Shown: positions 34,701-47,600 of the stretch, piece after piece
How positions within the stretch are numbered: the stretch's first letter is position 1
Layout of the letters: every line of letters starts with the position of its first letter
Assembly (NCBI RefSeq): GCF_000002075.1
Contig: NW_004797845.1
Span: forward strand, 423,351-487,350
Direction of reading: 5' to 3'
Source of the DNA: Aplysia californica
Lineage: Eukaryota > Mollusca > Gastropoda > Aplysiida > Aplysiidae
DNA length: 64,000 nucleotides
The notes under the pieces: model-generated
The model's input: only the letters and a program-made list of their open reading frames with translations
What the model was told of the DNA's origin: nothing
Databases searched by the model: none
Program-made: the position numbers and the translations under genes

Positions 34701-37700
34701 TTAATAGTTTTTCATGTGGTGCTGGATATTGCTGTTAATAGAGGTTTGGGTCTGTGTGCGGACTTGTTGCACTCATTATCGCAAGGGTTTACATTTGACT
34801 ATTTCTCCCAGGACTAGGTAAACTGAGTTTTGACCGAGCAGAGAGAAGTTCTGTCTTCAAGAGGTCAATGTATGTTCTTCACGATCTCAAGTAAGTGGAA
34901 CTTTAAAAAGCTGTTTTGCTAAAAAAAAAAATGGATTCTGTTCAAATTTTTGCTACAGTTTGCCTTGGCTCATACCTTGAAGGTGTTTTCACTTGGGAAT
35001 GATGACTTAAATTAGTTGATTGAGAGTGGAGCCTAGTTTAAACAAAAATGCTACATTGGGCACAGCGTAGAAAAGCAAGCCATTTGAAGTTAACCAGTAT
35101 CAAGATTTCTGTATACAGATGCCTCCAGCAAGGTAGATGCCCCTGCAACAAAGTGCTGATAGTCAACAGTTTCATCTCGTTGGCTACAATTTTTTAAAAC
35201 CCCAAAGTTCTTAAATAGTATGTAGAGAAGTTTTGCTTAGTTAATGAAAAAGATCAGTTCAGTATTCGCGTGGCCATTTTTTAAATTTTCATTCCTCTAT
35301 CTCTTTAGTTATGTTTTTGAGTATATAACTGCCATCAAGTACAAGGGGTATGGTCCGCCTCCTTTGACAATATTTCTCCTAGCTCATTGTGTCATAAATC
35401 CATGTCCTGAATGTTTGATATGTAGAACTCAATTATCTGCCTGGTTTTTGTGAAATGTACTTTTTTTAAATTAAGGAGGAACAGACTAAATCATTTTGCA
35501 TTCATTAATTAATGTACATATTTCCGGTTTTGTTTATTAATATGTAAGTTTGTCTGTAGAATCATGCTTACAAAATCTTTTTAGGTATGCCCTGGTGTGC
35601 AAGCCTACAAGTCCAGAGGACTGGTCTGAAGCCTTGAGGAACAACTTCCTCCGCGGCCTGACATCATTTTTGTCTCTGCTCACAATGATTCAGGTAAATC
35701 CCCACTTTATATGGTAAAGGAAGGGAGTGTTGGAAGACGACTGTGCTTTTTGTATCAAAATCAACCTTTCTTATATGTGTCGTTGTTCACTAAATACTTT
35801 CGGTATACGTAGACAGAGATGGTACTGTCTTTTGTTATTTCCAGACTGACAATATATTATACTCTTTAGTTCCTGTCTTGTGCGACCGACATCTATTGTG
35901 ATGTAATGGTAAAGTACTTTTTCCTTGCACACAGAACACTTGAATTTAATTCCTGCTTGGAGAATAGTATTTATCAAATATCTTTTATCTCTGTGAATAT
36001 TTCATGCATTGTATCAATGGTTGTCGCCCGTGTGGTTCTCGGTGCCCTGTCCAAGAGACAGGGGAGCAAAGAATAGGACCACTGTATCCGTACCGCGCAT
36101 GTCGTAGAAGGTGACTAAGGTCAGTTGGGCAAAGGGTTAGCAGCCCTTTCTCGTAAAACAAAAAGCAGCTACAAAAACATCAGCTGCAAAAACAACACGA
36201 CTGCCAGTTCTGGAAGATATAGGACCTTCATCACCGAGGAGAGGAGAGAATATGGAGTGTAGAATGACGCAGGATGGTGAAAGCCGAAAGGAAGCCACCA
36301 AGCCGAGAAACCTCCTGTCGACCGAAAGGAATCCACCAAGCCGAGAAACCTCCTGTCGACCAGAAGAACCACCAGGCTTGGCACCTGGAATGTTCGTAGA
36401 ATGTACGAGGCAGGGAAGGCACTGCAGGTTGCAAGAGAGACGGAGGGCTACCAACTGGACATATTGGGTCTCTGTGAGACGAGATGGACGAATGCAGGGG
36501 AGTGCCAACTTGCTTCAGGGGAAACAGTTCTCTACTCTGGACATCTGGAGGAAAACTCGCCGCATGCAGAAGGAGTAGGTATTAAAAAGCGGGGACATCA
36601 TGGAAACGGATAGAAAAGGATGCTCTGGACAGGCTTCGCTGGAGTAAGGCTGTTGATGGCCTGTGCTCCACTGGGAGTTAAAAAGGGCAAGATAGAGAGA
36701 GAGATCAATGGTTGTGAACTTCGTTGCCACTGTGACTCTACAACAACTGCATTCTGACAAAACTTTTGTGTCGTATCAATGATCAGGACAATTATCTTGT
36801 GTTTTTGCTGTTGTGTCTAATGCTAAGGGCATAGGCTTATTGGCTGTAGGATGACAATTGTACTGTGTTGTACTTTATTAGGGCATAGATTGTTGACTGT
36901 TCTCTGACAATTGTCTTGTGTTCTTGTACCTCATTAGGGCATAGTTTTTTTTACTGTGTTCTGACATTGTCCATGGGTGGTTGGCGGGTGCTCTGGTGTG
37001 GTTTGCTCCTTCTTTCCTATCCACGACGTCACTTTTCGCCCGATTCTGTTACTTTTAGTTAGTGTGACTCAGCAGCTCGCCGGAGCTCCCTGGCTTGGGG
37101 TCACGGGCTTAATGAGCCCTGAAGCGACTTTGCCGGTGTTGGTTAAGGAGTTCCCATTTTTGTCCATGTTTGAAACGATATGACTTCTAAACCATTACAC
37201 TGATGGACTAAAAGCTCAATTTTTAAAGATTTATTCTGTGTTAGAACAGTTAATTTCTGTGCCTTAGTTTTTGTTCTAGACAAGTGTTTTTAGAGTACCC
37301 AATTTGTCCTATTTTAGTTACAAACTTATGAATAAATGATAGTTTATTTAAAAACGGCACGACAGATCTCTCCAAAATCTGTGTTAAACTGACTATGAAT
37401 ATCATGTCTTTTACTATGAGAAATCTGAAATCTGTGCAAGTAGTTTTGTGAAGTTATTAGAGAAGAAAGATTCACGTCTGCCTTCTTTAACTAAAGGCAC
37501 TCAACGTTAGCTCTTTATTTTACCATTAAACAAGAGAAAGTTACTCTGCGTTTGTTCATGAATCGTGCTGTGTCTGTGGTAGCCTGCACACAACTAAGAA
37601 AGATATATTATGCAACTTAAAAAAAAGAAAACTGTGTAAATACATGGGTAGGGATAAACTTGTATGGAATAAAAATAATGACAGCTAACACATTCATTTT

Positions 37701-40700
37701 TAGTTTTTATGTCGGAAATATGCCCGCACACTTATGAATGTAAAGAAATCAGAGAGGGCTCTCGTGGCCTAGAGGTTAAGGTGTTGGCCTCTAATTCAAA
37801 GGTCCTGGGTTCGATTCCGGGTAGCGACCAAAAAATTTTCTTCTCTAAAATTGTCTCCTTTCACCTCCTTTCCTGCTCTCTAACAATGTTCTGTTGTCTG
37901 CTTTCATTTCCACTTTCTGCCCCCACCCCCTCACCTCCTTTGCCCCTCCTCTGGGCTCCTGACTCTTTCTGCAGCCTTTCTACTGCTAATCCTTGGCTCC
38001 TCCTTACTGCTGTCTTTCTGCCACACCCCTGATCTTCTGGTAGGAAAGATCTACATTTAGCCTTCTCGGACAAGGGCGAAAAATCTCGGAGGGCCCGCGT
38101 GCAAGTTGCGCAGGTTAAAGATCCCTTGGTGGTCTAAAATCAATAAGAGTAGGCTTCGGCCGCCACCCGGGCAAAATTCAAAATTTCCTACCAACTGAAA
38201 ATATTAGGTGTGTCCCGCGCGCTCATATGACCTTATGCAGTTGCGAGCGCCGTAAAACACTTTACAAAAACAAAAAAACAAAAGAAATCAGAACATTGTC
38301 AGTTATTGCAAATGGTCATAGAAACGAAAATATAAGCTGGAAAAGTCAGGTGCTGATTCAGTGTCACCAGAAAGCTTGATATTATTCTTATAACCCAATT
38401 ACAAGAGGTCATCCCTGTTATTCAGTCAACTTACAAAACCTAGACTTAGTGCTTTAAGAAAAGTACGGAATTTCAGGAGTGTAACAGATACTGTTTGTGT
38501 ATTGCATTGTAGAAGTTTTCTTGCACTAAAATCGATTTGTACTTTTTCATAGAGAGACTACAGGGTAATTTTTTCAAACGTTTGAGAAAATATGCGAATA
38601 TTCACGATTATATTAGACACATAAAGTTGTATTTGGAGGAATTACTTTATAGCGAATTGTGTGCCAGATGGATAAAGTTTCACAATTACTGCTTTCTATT
38701 ATATATGCGCAGATACCATCTTTTCTGAGTAACTGCTCCAATGTTATGTCATTCATGTTCCAAAAGCTCGACAGTTTTTGTTGTGTCGTTTATTTTTTAT
38801 AAATATTTTTTCATTCACACTTGTCAAAAAAATGTTACAATTTAGCGTTGCCGACTACAGCGCGTCTAATGAAATAACCAGACAGATTACAATGTCCGTT
38901 CTTTTTTTAGTCTCAAGTGCTGAACTGCTTGCTTTGTGTGCATTAAATGATCATTATCATAAATACAAGGATACACCTAAAAGTACCAAAAATCAAGTCA
39001 GCCCAGACAGAGCGGTGACAGGGAGTTGACCCCCGTGACCCCGACGTGATAAGGCACTTGGCCGGGAACCCCCCGCTGCAACTAAAATTCCACTGCCAGT
39101 GTGCCGTGTATCAAACATCTGTCGTCCTTATTTCCCGTCCTTATCTCCCGTCCTTTCATTTTGTGTTTGTTACTCTCTAGGAACTTATATGACGATATTG
39201 TATTGCAAGTGCCGTAAAACACTTACTAAAACTAACTGACATTGTCCTGTGTTGTCGTACTTTATTAGGGCATAGATTGATGACCGCTCTGACAATTGTC
39301 CTGAGTGCTTAACGGGTGCTCTAGTGTGGTTTGCTCCTTCTTTTCTATTAAATATCTGTCATCATTGATCCTCCTCCTTTTATGTGTTTGTTACTCTCTT
39401 GTAACACCTCTAATCTTCGTACCCCGCGGGGCAGTGCCACTGACTGAAGTGTCTTTAGGCCATTCCCAAAGGGGGGACATTTCTCATTCAAGCATAGTAG
39501 AATTGTAAATGGACTGACTCATGTCACGCTCATAACTGTGCCTGATCTACAACAGGGAACTGCTGCTTTTTCTTTCCTGATCCTTACTATTGTCATTATC
39601 CTCTACTTCTTTTGTATGTTTGTCACTCTCTTGTGACCTGCTATTTTGGGGTGCCTTGATAGTCGAAGCAGACCTTGTGCTGTTGAAGCTAGAGAGGTGA
39701 GCAGTCTTAGTCTGATTCCCTGAAAAGACTTCTCTGTTGACACCCACCCCTTGGCACTCATATGACCATATGCAGTTTCGAGCGCCGTAAAACCCTCTAC
39801 TATAATTTTTTTTAAACTAATCTTCGGCACTTATATGACCTAATTGCACAGCATGTACCTTAAAATGCTTACTGAAACTAAACTGACAATTGTCTCGTGA
39901 TGCTGTACCTTAGGGCATGGATGCGGTTAAGCGGCAGACTGGCCAGCACTTGGAGTTTGACCCTGAGTGGGAGGGCGCCTTCACCATACAGATCAAACTG
40001 GAGGACTTGCTGGTGCTGTTTTGCGAATGGTGTGCAGCTGATGTGAGTACAAGTCATACAGTGTAGAGTTTTAGTTGTATAATACGGAAAGAAAAAGAAA
40101 AAGTAAACGGAGGCATGGGTATTTTGGAAATTTTATGGTAATATTAGAAGAATGTTTTGACATTTTGCCCCATTTGGGCTTAAGAATAAAAAAACCCAAA
40201 ACATCAGCAACACTAAGTGTAGAGTTATTGATGTTTGGGTTTGTAGTATGTGTTCGATCTGATGTGGTTTACTTTTCCTGCCTCTTTTATCTGCTACCAT
40301 TGCTTAACCTGTAAATTACAACAAAACTTTACTAAGGTATGTCAGAACTGTTTGACTTAGTAGTGACAATGGTACAAATGTTCCGTTGCTATATTGAATG
40401 GGCATATAATTTTTTAAGCCAATCTGAGGTCGGTGGGTAGTTGGCGGGTGCTCTGGTGTGGTTTGCTCCTTCTTTCCTATCAAACGTCTATCGTATTTAT
40501 CTCCCCTCCTTCTTTTTTGTGTTTGTTACTCTCTTGTATGACCTCTAGTCTTTGGCACTTATATGACCTTATTGTGTTGCAAGTGCCGTAAAACTCTTAC
40601 TAAAACTTTTTAAAAACCCATCTGAGGTAAAGTGGAGATTCCCTGCTTTGTTTAACCTAGTAAAGGGATTTGTGGGACCTGTAGATATAACAAATATTGA

Positions 40701-43700
40701 TAAAACTACCATCATACAAAAACAACGCCATAGTTTTGCGTTATGAAAACATCTTTTGCCTCTTGTTTATGGATTGAACAAAGTAGTGTTCAGTGCGGTC
40801 CCATTTCTCTTTTTCAGCGTTACTTGTTGGTGGAAGGTTACAAGGCCGTGATGGAAGTTTTGGCAGGCTGCAGGGAGACATGCACATATAAAAATGCCAC
40901 AGGTATAAATGTATAATGATGATGATAGCATTTTGTTTTGCCATATGAATCACGACATGATTGAATCAGGCACTTATCACTTTTTTGACATATGGAGTTA
41001 TTGGTATAATCTTAAAGGCTGTTCATTTGTCTTGCTTATAATGAAAAAAATACCCATTTGTCTTGAATAGAAGTTGAGATATTTGCTATTAAAGGAGGTG
41101 GGCGTTACCAGGTGTCAGAGGTAAAATTAGCCAGAAAATAATGCTGTTGTTGTTGAAGAACGTGAGGTTAGATGTGTGTTTGGACCTGTGAATGTGAGAA
41201 AGGCGTGTGGTCCAGACGGTGTGCAACCCAAAATTCTGAAAATGTGTTCAGCACAACTTAGTTTTATTTACACCTATATTATCAACCAGTCGTTGTTGAC
41301 ACATGCTATTCCCACTATTTGGAAATGTTCTGAAATCGTCCCCCTTCCAAAGAAAGAAAAAATTACTGAAATGAATGACCTCAGGCCAATAGCCTTAACA
41401 TCGGTAGTTATAAAATGTCTAGAAAAAAATTGGGCTAAAAAGACTACGAATGTACATAGAACCCATCCAGGATCCTCTACAATTTGCATATCGTCACCGG
41501 AGAAGTGTGGAAGACGCCATTTTACTATTTCATGACAACATATATAGACACTTAGACAAGCCAAAAACATACTGTAGGCTCCTGTTTGTTGATTTTTCGT
41601 CAGCCTTTAATACTTTCCAGCCAGCTATCCTTTTCAAGAAATTAGAAAACATTGGTGTTAACGTCAATTTAATATCATGGATAGGCAATTTTCTTACCAA
41701 CCGAACCCAGTATGTAAAATTAAAACATTCTTCATCGACATACATCACATCAAATACAGGGGCCCCTCAAGGATGTGTTTTGTCACCAGTTTTATTCACA
41801 CTATACACGAATGATTGCCAAATAAACAACAGTAACATCAAGTTCATAAAATTTGCAGATGATTCAACCATAATTGGGCTAATTCAGGCTGACCATAACG
41901 AAAGCGCTTACTGGAATTTTGTACTTAACTTTTTCAAATGGTGGGAAAATCATAAGCTGCTTTTTAATGTGAAAAAAACCAAAAGAACTTGTTGATTTTA
42001 GAATAAAGAAACTGCCCCTGCAGCCACTCGAAATTAAATGTGAAAACATCGAGCAAATGTCAGACTATAAGTATTTGGGTGTTACAATAGACAACAAACT
42101 CAACTGGCATGTCCACACTTCTCTTCTGCATAAAAAAAGTGAACAAGAGACTATTTTTTCTAAGGAAACTAAAGTATTTTAAAGTTGATAAAACATTGAT
42201 GTTCATGTTCTACCATTCAACCATAAAAAGTATGATCAATTTTTGTATAACAGCATGGGCCGGTAACACAAGACAACAAGATAAAGAAAAATTAAATCGA
42301 CTAATACGGAAAGCATGTAAAATTTCAACATCTACATTCCCCTACTTGGATGAATTGTACATAACAGCTTGCACTAAAAAAATTAATTCCATCTTTTTAG
42401 ACAGCAATCATCCCTTGTTCCCTCAAATAAAAACATCAGTCAGAAGTAAAAGACCTAGGCTTCTGATCCGTAACAAAGAAAGATACAGTTATCTATCAAA
42501 ATGCTTCCATCTTAACCATCTTGTATAAGTATACTTACGACCTTAGGGCATTCATCAAAATAACATTGAGTATGTATCTAGCTTACGATTATTATTTTTT
42601 ATATTTCTGCTCATTTATATTATGCATGTGATTGTAAGCCTATGTGTGTGTGCATGTGTGCACGCGCGCGCGCGTGTGTGTGTGTGTGTGTGCACGTGGT
42701 GAAACACCAAACCAATGTGCCAGGATCTGGACCATAAAGATGTATCTTATCTTATCTTATCTTAAAATGGCTGCCAAGGTTTGGTTCATTGCAAAGCTTG
42801 AGTGCCCTTGGAAGCAGCAAATGTACCCTTTTTTTGTGTGCCTTTCATCAATATTTTTGTTCTGCAAAATTCACACAGATGTGCTGAGGCAAAAAATAGA
42901 AAGTTCGATAAAAATTGCTGAGTGAGTGGAGAAAATACCGGTTTCTTTGATTTCATTATTTTAAAGAGTGCCTGATTTCACCATGATGCAACACATATAT
43001 GTGAGTTGTATGTATTTTTAGCCTTGCTGGAGTCGCACCAAATTCTATATTACCTTCTTGTCTATTATTCTTTTCAAAGGATAAAGATAAATTAATGGTA
43101 GAGTTTATTTAATGTAGCTTGTAGGTCTACATGAATGGGATCACTTTGTGAGAAGCACCACACTGTTGGTCCAAGTGAGCCTTTCCTAAAATGGGAGTAT
43201 CACTGATGGTTTAGATCAGTTTTCAAGCTTGGCCCAAGACAGTTGGAAATTTTCCAACTTGTATTTGCAGAAACTTTGCCAAACTTGCAATAGTCCCAAT
43301 TTAACAAGTAACTTCCAATGAAGGTCCCATTCTTTTTTTTTTGCTACGAAAATACTTTGCATCTCTTTTGGTAGACAAAGTTGACCCACTTTGCTCTGTA
43401 TATAAACTTTAGTCAGTATGTTAGTATCATGGTCAGTCTTTGCAATCCGAAAAACACAGCTTATCTTCCAGCTAGGGTTAACACTTTGAACCCATGAGGC
43501 CAGTGATTTTTGCTGTTTTGAGTACCCGTTGAAAAAACTTTGAAAATGTTGAATTGACAATTATGATTTCACTATGTTCTTTTTTTGTTTTCAGTGGGGA
43601 ATCACACTGGGGAGGTGATCGACTTTGATGTGTCCACGGACCCAGTTTCTATACACTACCCTCTGAATAGGTTTCTGGCCGGTGAGGACATAAGACTGAA

Positions 43701-44630
43701 TTGAATTCATTAACTCAAGCATTAACATGACATTTGACTCTGTCTTTTTAAGATTAAAAAAAATTAATTTTTCTGCCTTTTTTTTTTTGGTGCTAATAAT
43801 AAGATTACATTGTTGTTTTGAAATACTTTTTTCCTTCTTCTTTCTTGAAAAACTTACTTGTTGAAAGTATCATCGCTCAGATTTGATTTTCCTCTGTATA
43901 CTGGTTTGATACTGTTAAAGCACTTGATGGGTTCAGACTATATCTAAAGTAAATTGGAACTTGTTCGTCTTTTTCATTTAACTTTTGCAGTATTATTTCC
44001 CCTCCACCTATTAAACATGTATCACACTGAAAAACATTTATGAAACTTTTTTGTTAATTTCATTTACTCAGTCATAGTTGTACCTTTTATAGTGGAATAA
44101 CACACACACAGTTACATGGTTATATCATGTACTTTTTATAGCAATTTATAATTTGATGAATTGTGTATATTATCCTCTTTCTTTTTTTTTCTTTAACCTC
44201 TTGCCTTTGAAATGGTCTAGATGTTTCTAGTAGGGTGTTACAGTGGCACAAATGTAAAATGAAACAGATATTTAACAATATTGTTAAACTACTTTATTGA
44301 CGAAATTTTTATTCCAGCTCTGCATGTTCATTTGGAGACCCATGGACTGACTTTTTCTTCTCCGGAACTGCAAAATCCTGTGAGTTGACATGGAACTTGT
44401 CTTTCTTTCCTGAACTTTTTTTGGATCTGATTGTATGTTCATTTAAAGTACATTTTACCAGGAATTTTTAATTTGTTACCTCTTTCCTCCGGAAAAAATA
44501 GTTTGTTTCAATGGAAAAGACATAGTCAAATTGTGTCTTTATACAGTCATACTTCTTCGAGGAAACCACTTATTGACGAGGAGAAAAGTGGTCTTCTTAG
44601 ACAGGTGGTTCATTGTCCTCTTGGACAGTC

Positions 44631-44666
<36 letters not shown>

Positions 44667-47600
44667 TATACATTCGAACCTGTGTAAGATGGAATTGCAA
44701 GGGAGCGGTAAAAAAATTCCGTCTTAGACATTTTCCGTCTTAGACAGGGAAATTTAGGGGGGGGATTTCAAAGGCTCAGCCGGTGGGATCAAGGATCGCT
44801 TGTCCGATCGGCAAGCACTGGGTCAAAACTTCACACCTCTCAGCTGCTATCCTGTCTGATAATGACATGTGTCAGTCTTACGTATCCAATTACCACCAGT
44901 GCTTGCCTTTCATAAGACCACTGTTTGACCTATTAAAAACAGAAATGTTTGAACATCTCCTTTGCTTCCACCCTTAGTCCCTAACTCTTTTCTCGGCAGG
45001 CCGTACGATCAGGGCGGCAGGCATTGGTCAATCTAATTTCTCACCTCTGGCTTCTGGCTACCCAGGAAAGTTTCCGTAGTGGCTCGCTACTCGAGCACTC
45101 TCACGGGCAGTGGGGAGATTTCACACACACACTACACTGACTATCTGCTACCCCCGAATTGCACCCGTACTCCCCTTCCTCGCCCAGTGGCATGGCCATG
45201 GTGTTAAGTGTAGAGCCAGCCCAACCAAACTTGCGAGTTTTGTTTCAAATCAGGGCTGAGTGGGCAAAGCATTTTCCGTCTTAGACAGGTGAAACTCTCG
45301 GAAGGGAGCGGATTTTTCTTTTCGTTTCCGCGTTGGACAGGTTTCCGTTTTATACAGGTAATTAAAAGAGGAATATATCAAGGGGGGAGCAGGGAGATTC
45401 CGTTAAGACAGGTTTCCGTTTTACACAGGTTTCCGTTAAGGCAGGTTTGACTGTATATATATATATATATATAAAATGCAAGGGGGTGGAAGAGTGGGAA
45501 TTGTATGTTTGTTCAGATGATTGTCTTGGATAGGTGGTCGATAGAGCAGGCTGTATATGTACATCTATCTGGAGGGATGTGGAAGAGGGAGCTAATTTTT
45601 CTGAGAGTTATTTATTTTTTTCCAATGCTGTTACGGAAAAACCCTGTTTCTGTAATTCTCCTCATTTCTCATTGTCTGAGCTTGTTGTTGTTTTTAGTTG
45701 ATCAAGTCTTTCAGAAAAGTCCAATATTGTTTATGTTTGCAATATTCTTTACAGACAGAGACCAAGTGTGTGTTTAAAAGTATATCAACACTGTAGGCAT
45801 ATTGCATCAAGTGTAGAAATAAAAATGGTACGGACTTGAGACTGGCAAAGAATTATTTTCAGTACTTTTTTCTGTGTTAGGCAAAATGCAAAAGCCTGAA
45901 CAAACTTTCTTTTATAAAATTTTGCAGACTTTAGCAGAGATGGCAGCTAGCGTGGACGTTCCCACCACTGGCCCGCTGGATGTGAGGGAGTTGATGGAAC
46001 CAGCGCTGCGTATACAGGTGCTTCTAGCTCAGTGCCAGGCGGGCATGTGGCGCCGGAATGGTTACAGCCTGCAAAATCAAGTGAGGAACAGAAACTGTCA
46101 TCTTTGTTATTTTGATTTCATGTGCTTTGGTTTTTAAATGTTCTTTTGTAATTCGAGCATTTTATTTTTTGGTGATTTTGACTGGTATTTTTTTCTTTGT
46201 ATAATTTGAATTATTGTGATCCTGTTATTTGAACTTCATAAAAGTATACTTATCAATGCGGCTGTTTCGTGCAGGGTTATTATGGACAAGAATAAGTGCC
46301 ATTCCTCAAGTATTCAGTTATTCTCTCTAAAGTTGTGACTAAATTTGATGTGAAAATGTGTAGTGTGACGTATTTTCTCTCATTTTTACCAAATTTTCAA
46401 CTTAGGAATTTTTGTTTATATTTTCTCAGGTGTTCTTCTACTCCAATCTCCGATGTCGACAAGAGATGTATGACAGGGATATAATCATGCTACAGGTACA
46501 ACTTGTTGTGTATTCAAGGAGCAAAAATGTACGCAGCGAGTGCAAACTTATTCACTTGTTCGTTCTAGTTGTCAGGTCTGCTGATGTCCTGAGGCTACTG
46601 TATGACAGTATTTGGCTGAGCCCGTGTGTGTCAGTGCCAGTCCCTGGGTAGAGTTTACAGTTGTAACTTTACTTACTTTTACTTTACTTTTCCTATCTAG
46701 CAGCCTTCTGAGTTATAGCCTTTCGGCCTGTGCAGTCCTAACAAACTCGTTATGTGCCAATGGCTTCTGGTAGATGAGTGTTTATAGTGAGGTATGAGTA
46801 TCATCCCGGGGTGGTCTAATACTTTTAAAAAAATGATTTTGTGCCATTATAAAGGAGATCAGCTATTTAGCCCCGGTTGGCTACTTTTCTAGGAGGGAAA
46901 GTCTGAGAGGTACATGTATAGAGCATGACTTGATGTCAATTTTCATCTGTTAGTAACACTTCTTAAAGCAAAAAATCCCAAAAATCATGTGGAGATAATA
47001 GCTCATTCACTATGTCAATTTGTAATTTTCAACACTCGTGGACATATATTCTTCTGCCAACATGTACCTGTATAGTACATACGTTTTACTTTTCTCAACT
47101 GATTTACATATTTGTTTATCAAAGTATAACATATTATATATCAGTTAAAAGAAAATTGAATGGGAATTCTTTAAAAAATAATAATTTTTTTTTACCAAAA
47201 CATGAAAGTCAGAATGGGAATATTTTGAGTATATATTGAGGTATAATGTTGAGCTGGTAGTGATGAGGAAGATGTTGACCCGATAAGTCGGCTTGTTGTG
47301 TTGAAGGAGTAAACCCTGTCTGACTACTCAAGGCTCATCAGGAATACACAGATGCTCAGCTGTGCCGAATTCCCAGATTACCGGTAATTTGGAAGCTGTC
47401 TTGAGAAAAAAAATCATGCCCTGACTTTTTAAAAAAGTAAGCCTATAACCTCTTGACTCGAAATATAAACATGCAGATGTTTGAATTATTTCCAATTCCG
47501 TTACTTTTCATCCAGATTGCAGCATCTCTTCTGCCGGGTGACGACTTTCTGCTGCAGCTGCTCAACAAGTACAACCTTCTCAACTGGGTCAGGTTAGTGT

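Noticed and set aside
36137-36578. Several overlapping 67-123 codon frames on both strands
   Set aside because: They are explained by the deleted LINE and its internal 38-bp duplication.
37757-37830. tRNA gene
   Set aside because: The A and B boxes are present, but the acceptor arms do not pair and the segment is the head of a SINE with its own target duplication. The same applies to 61363-61440 and the head of 50305-50654.
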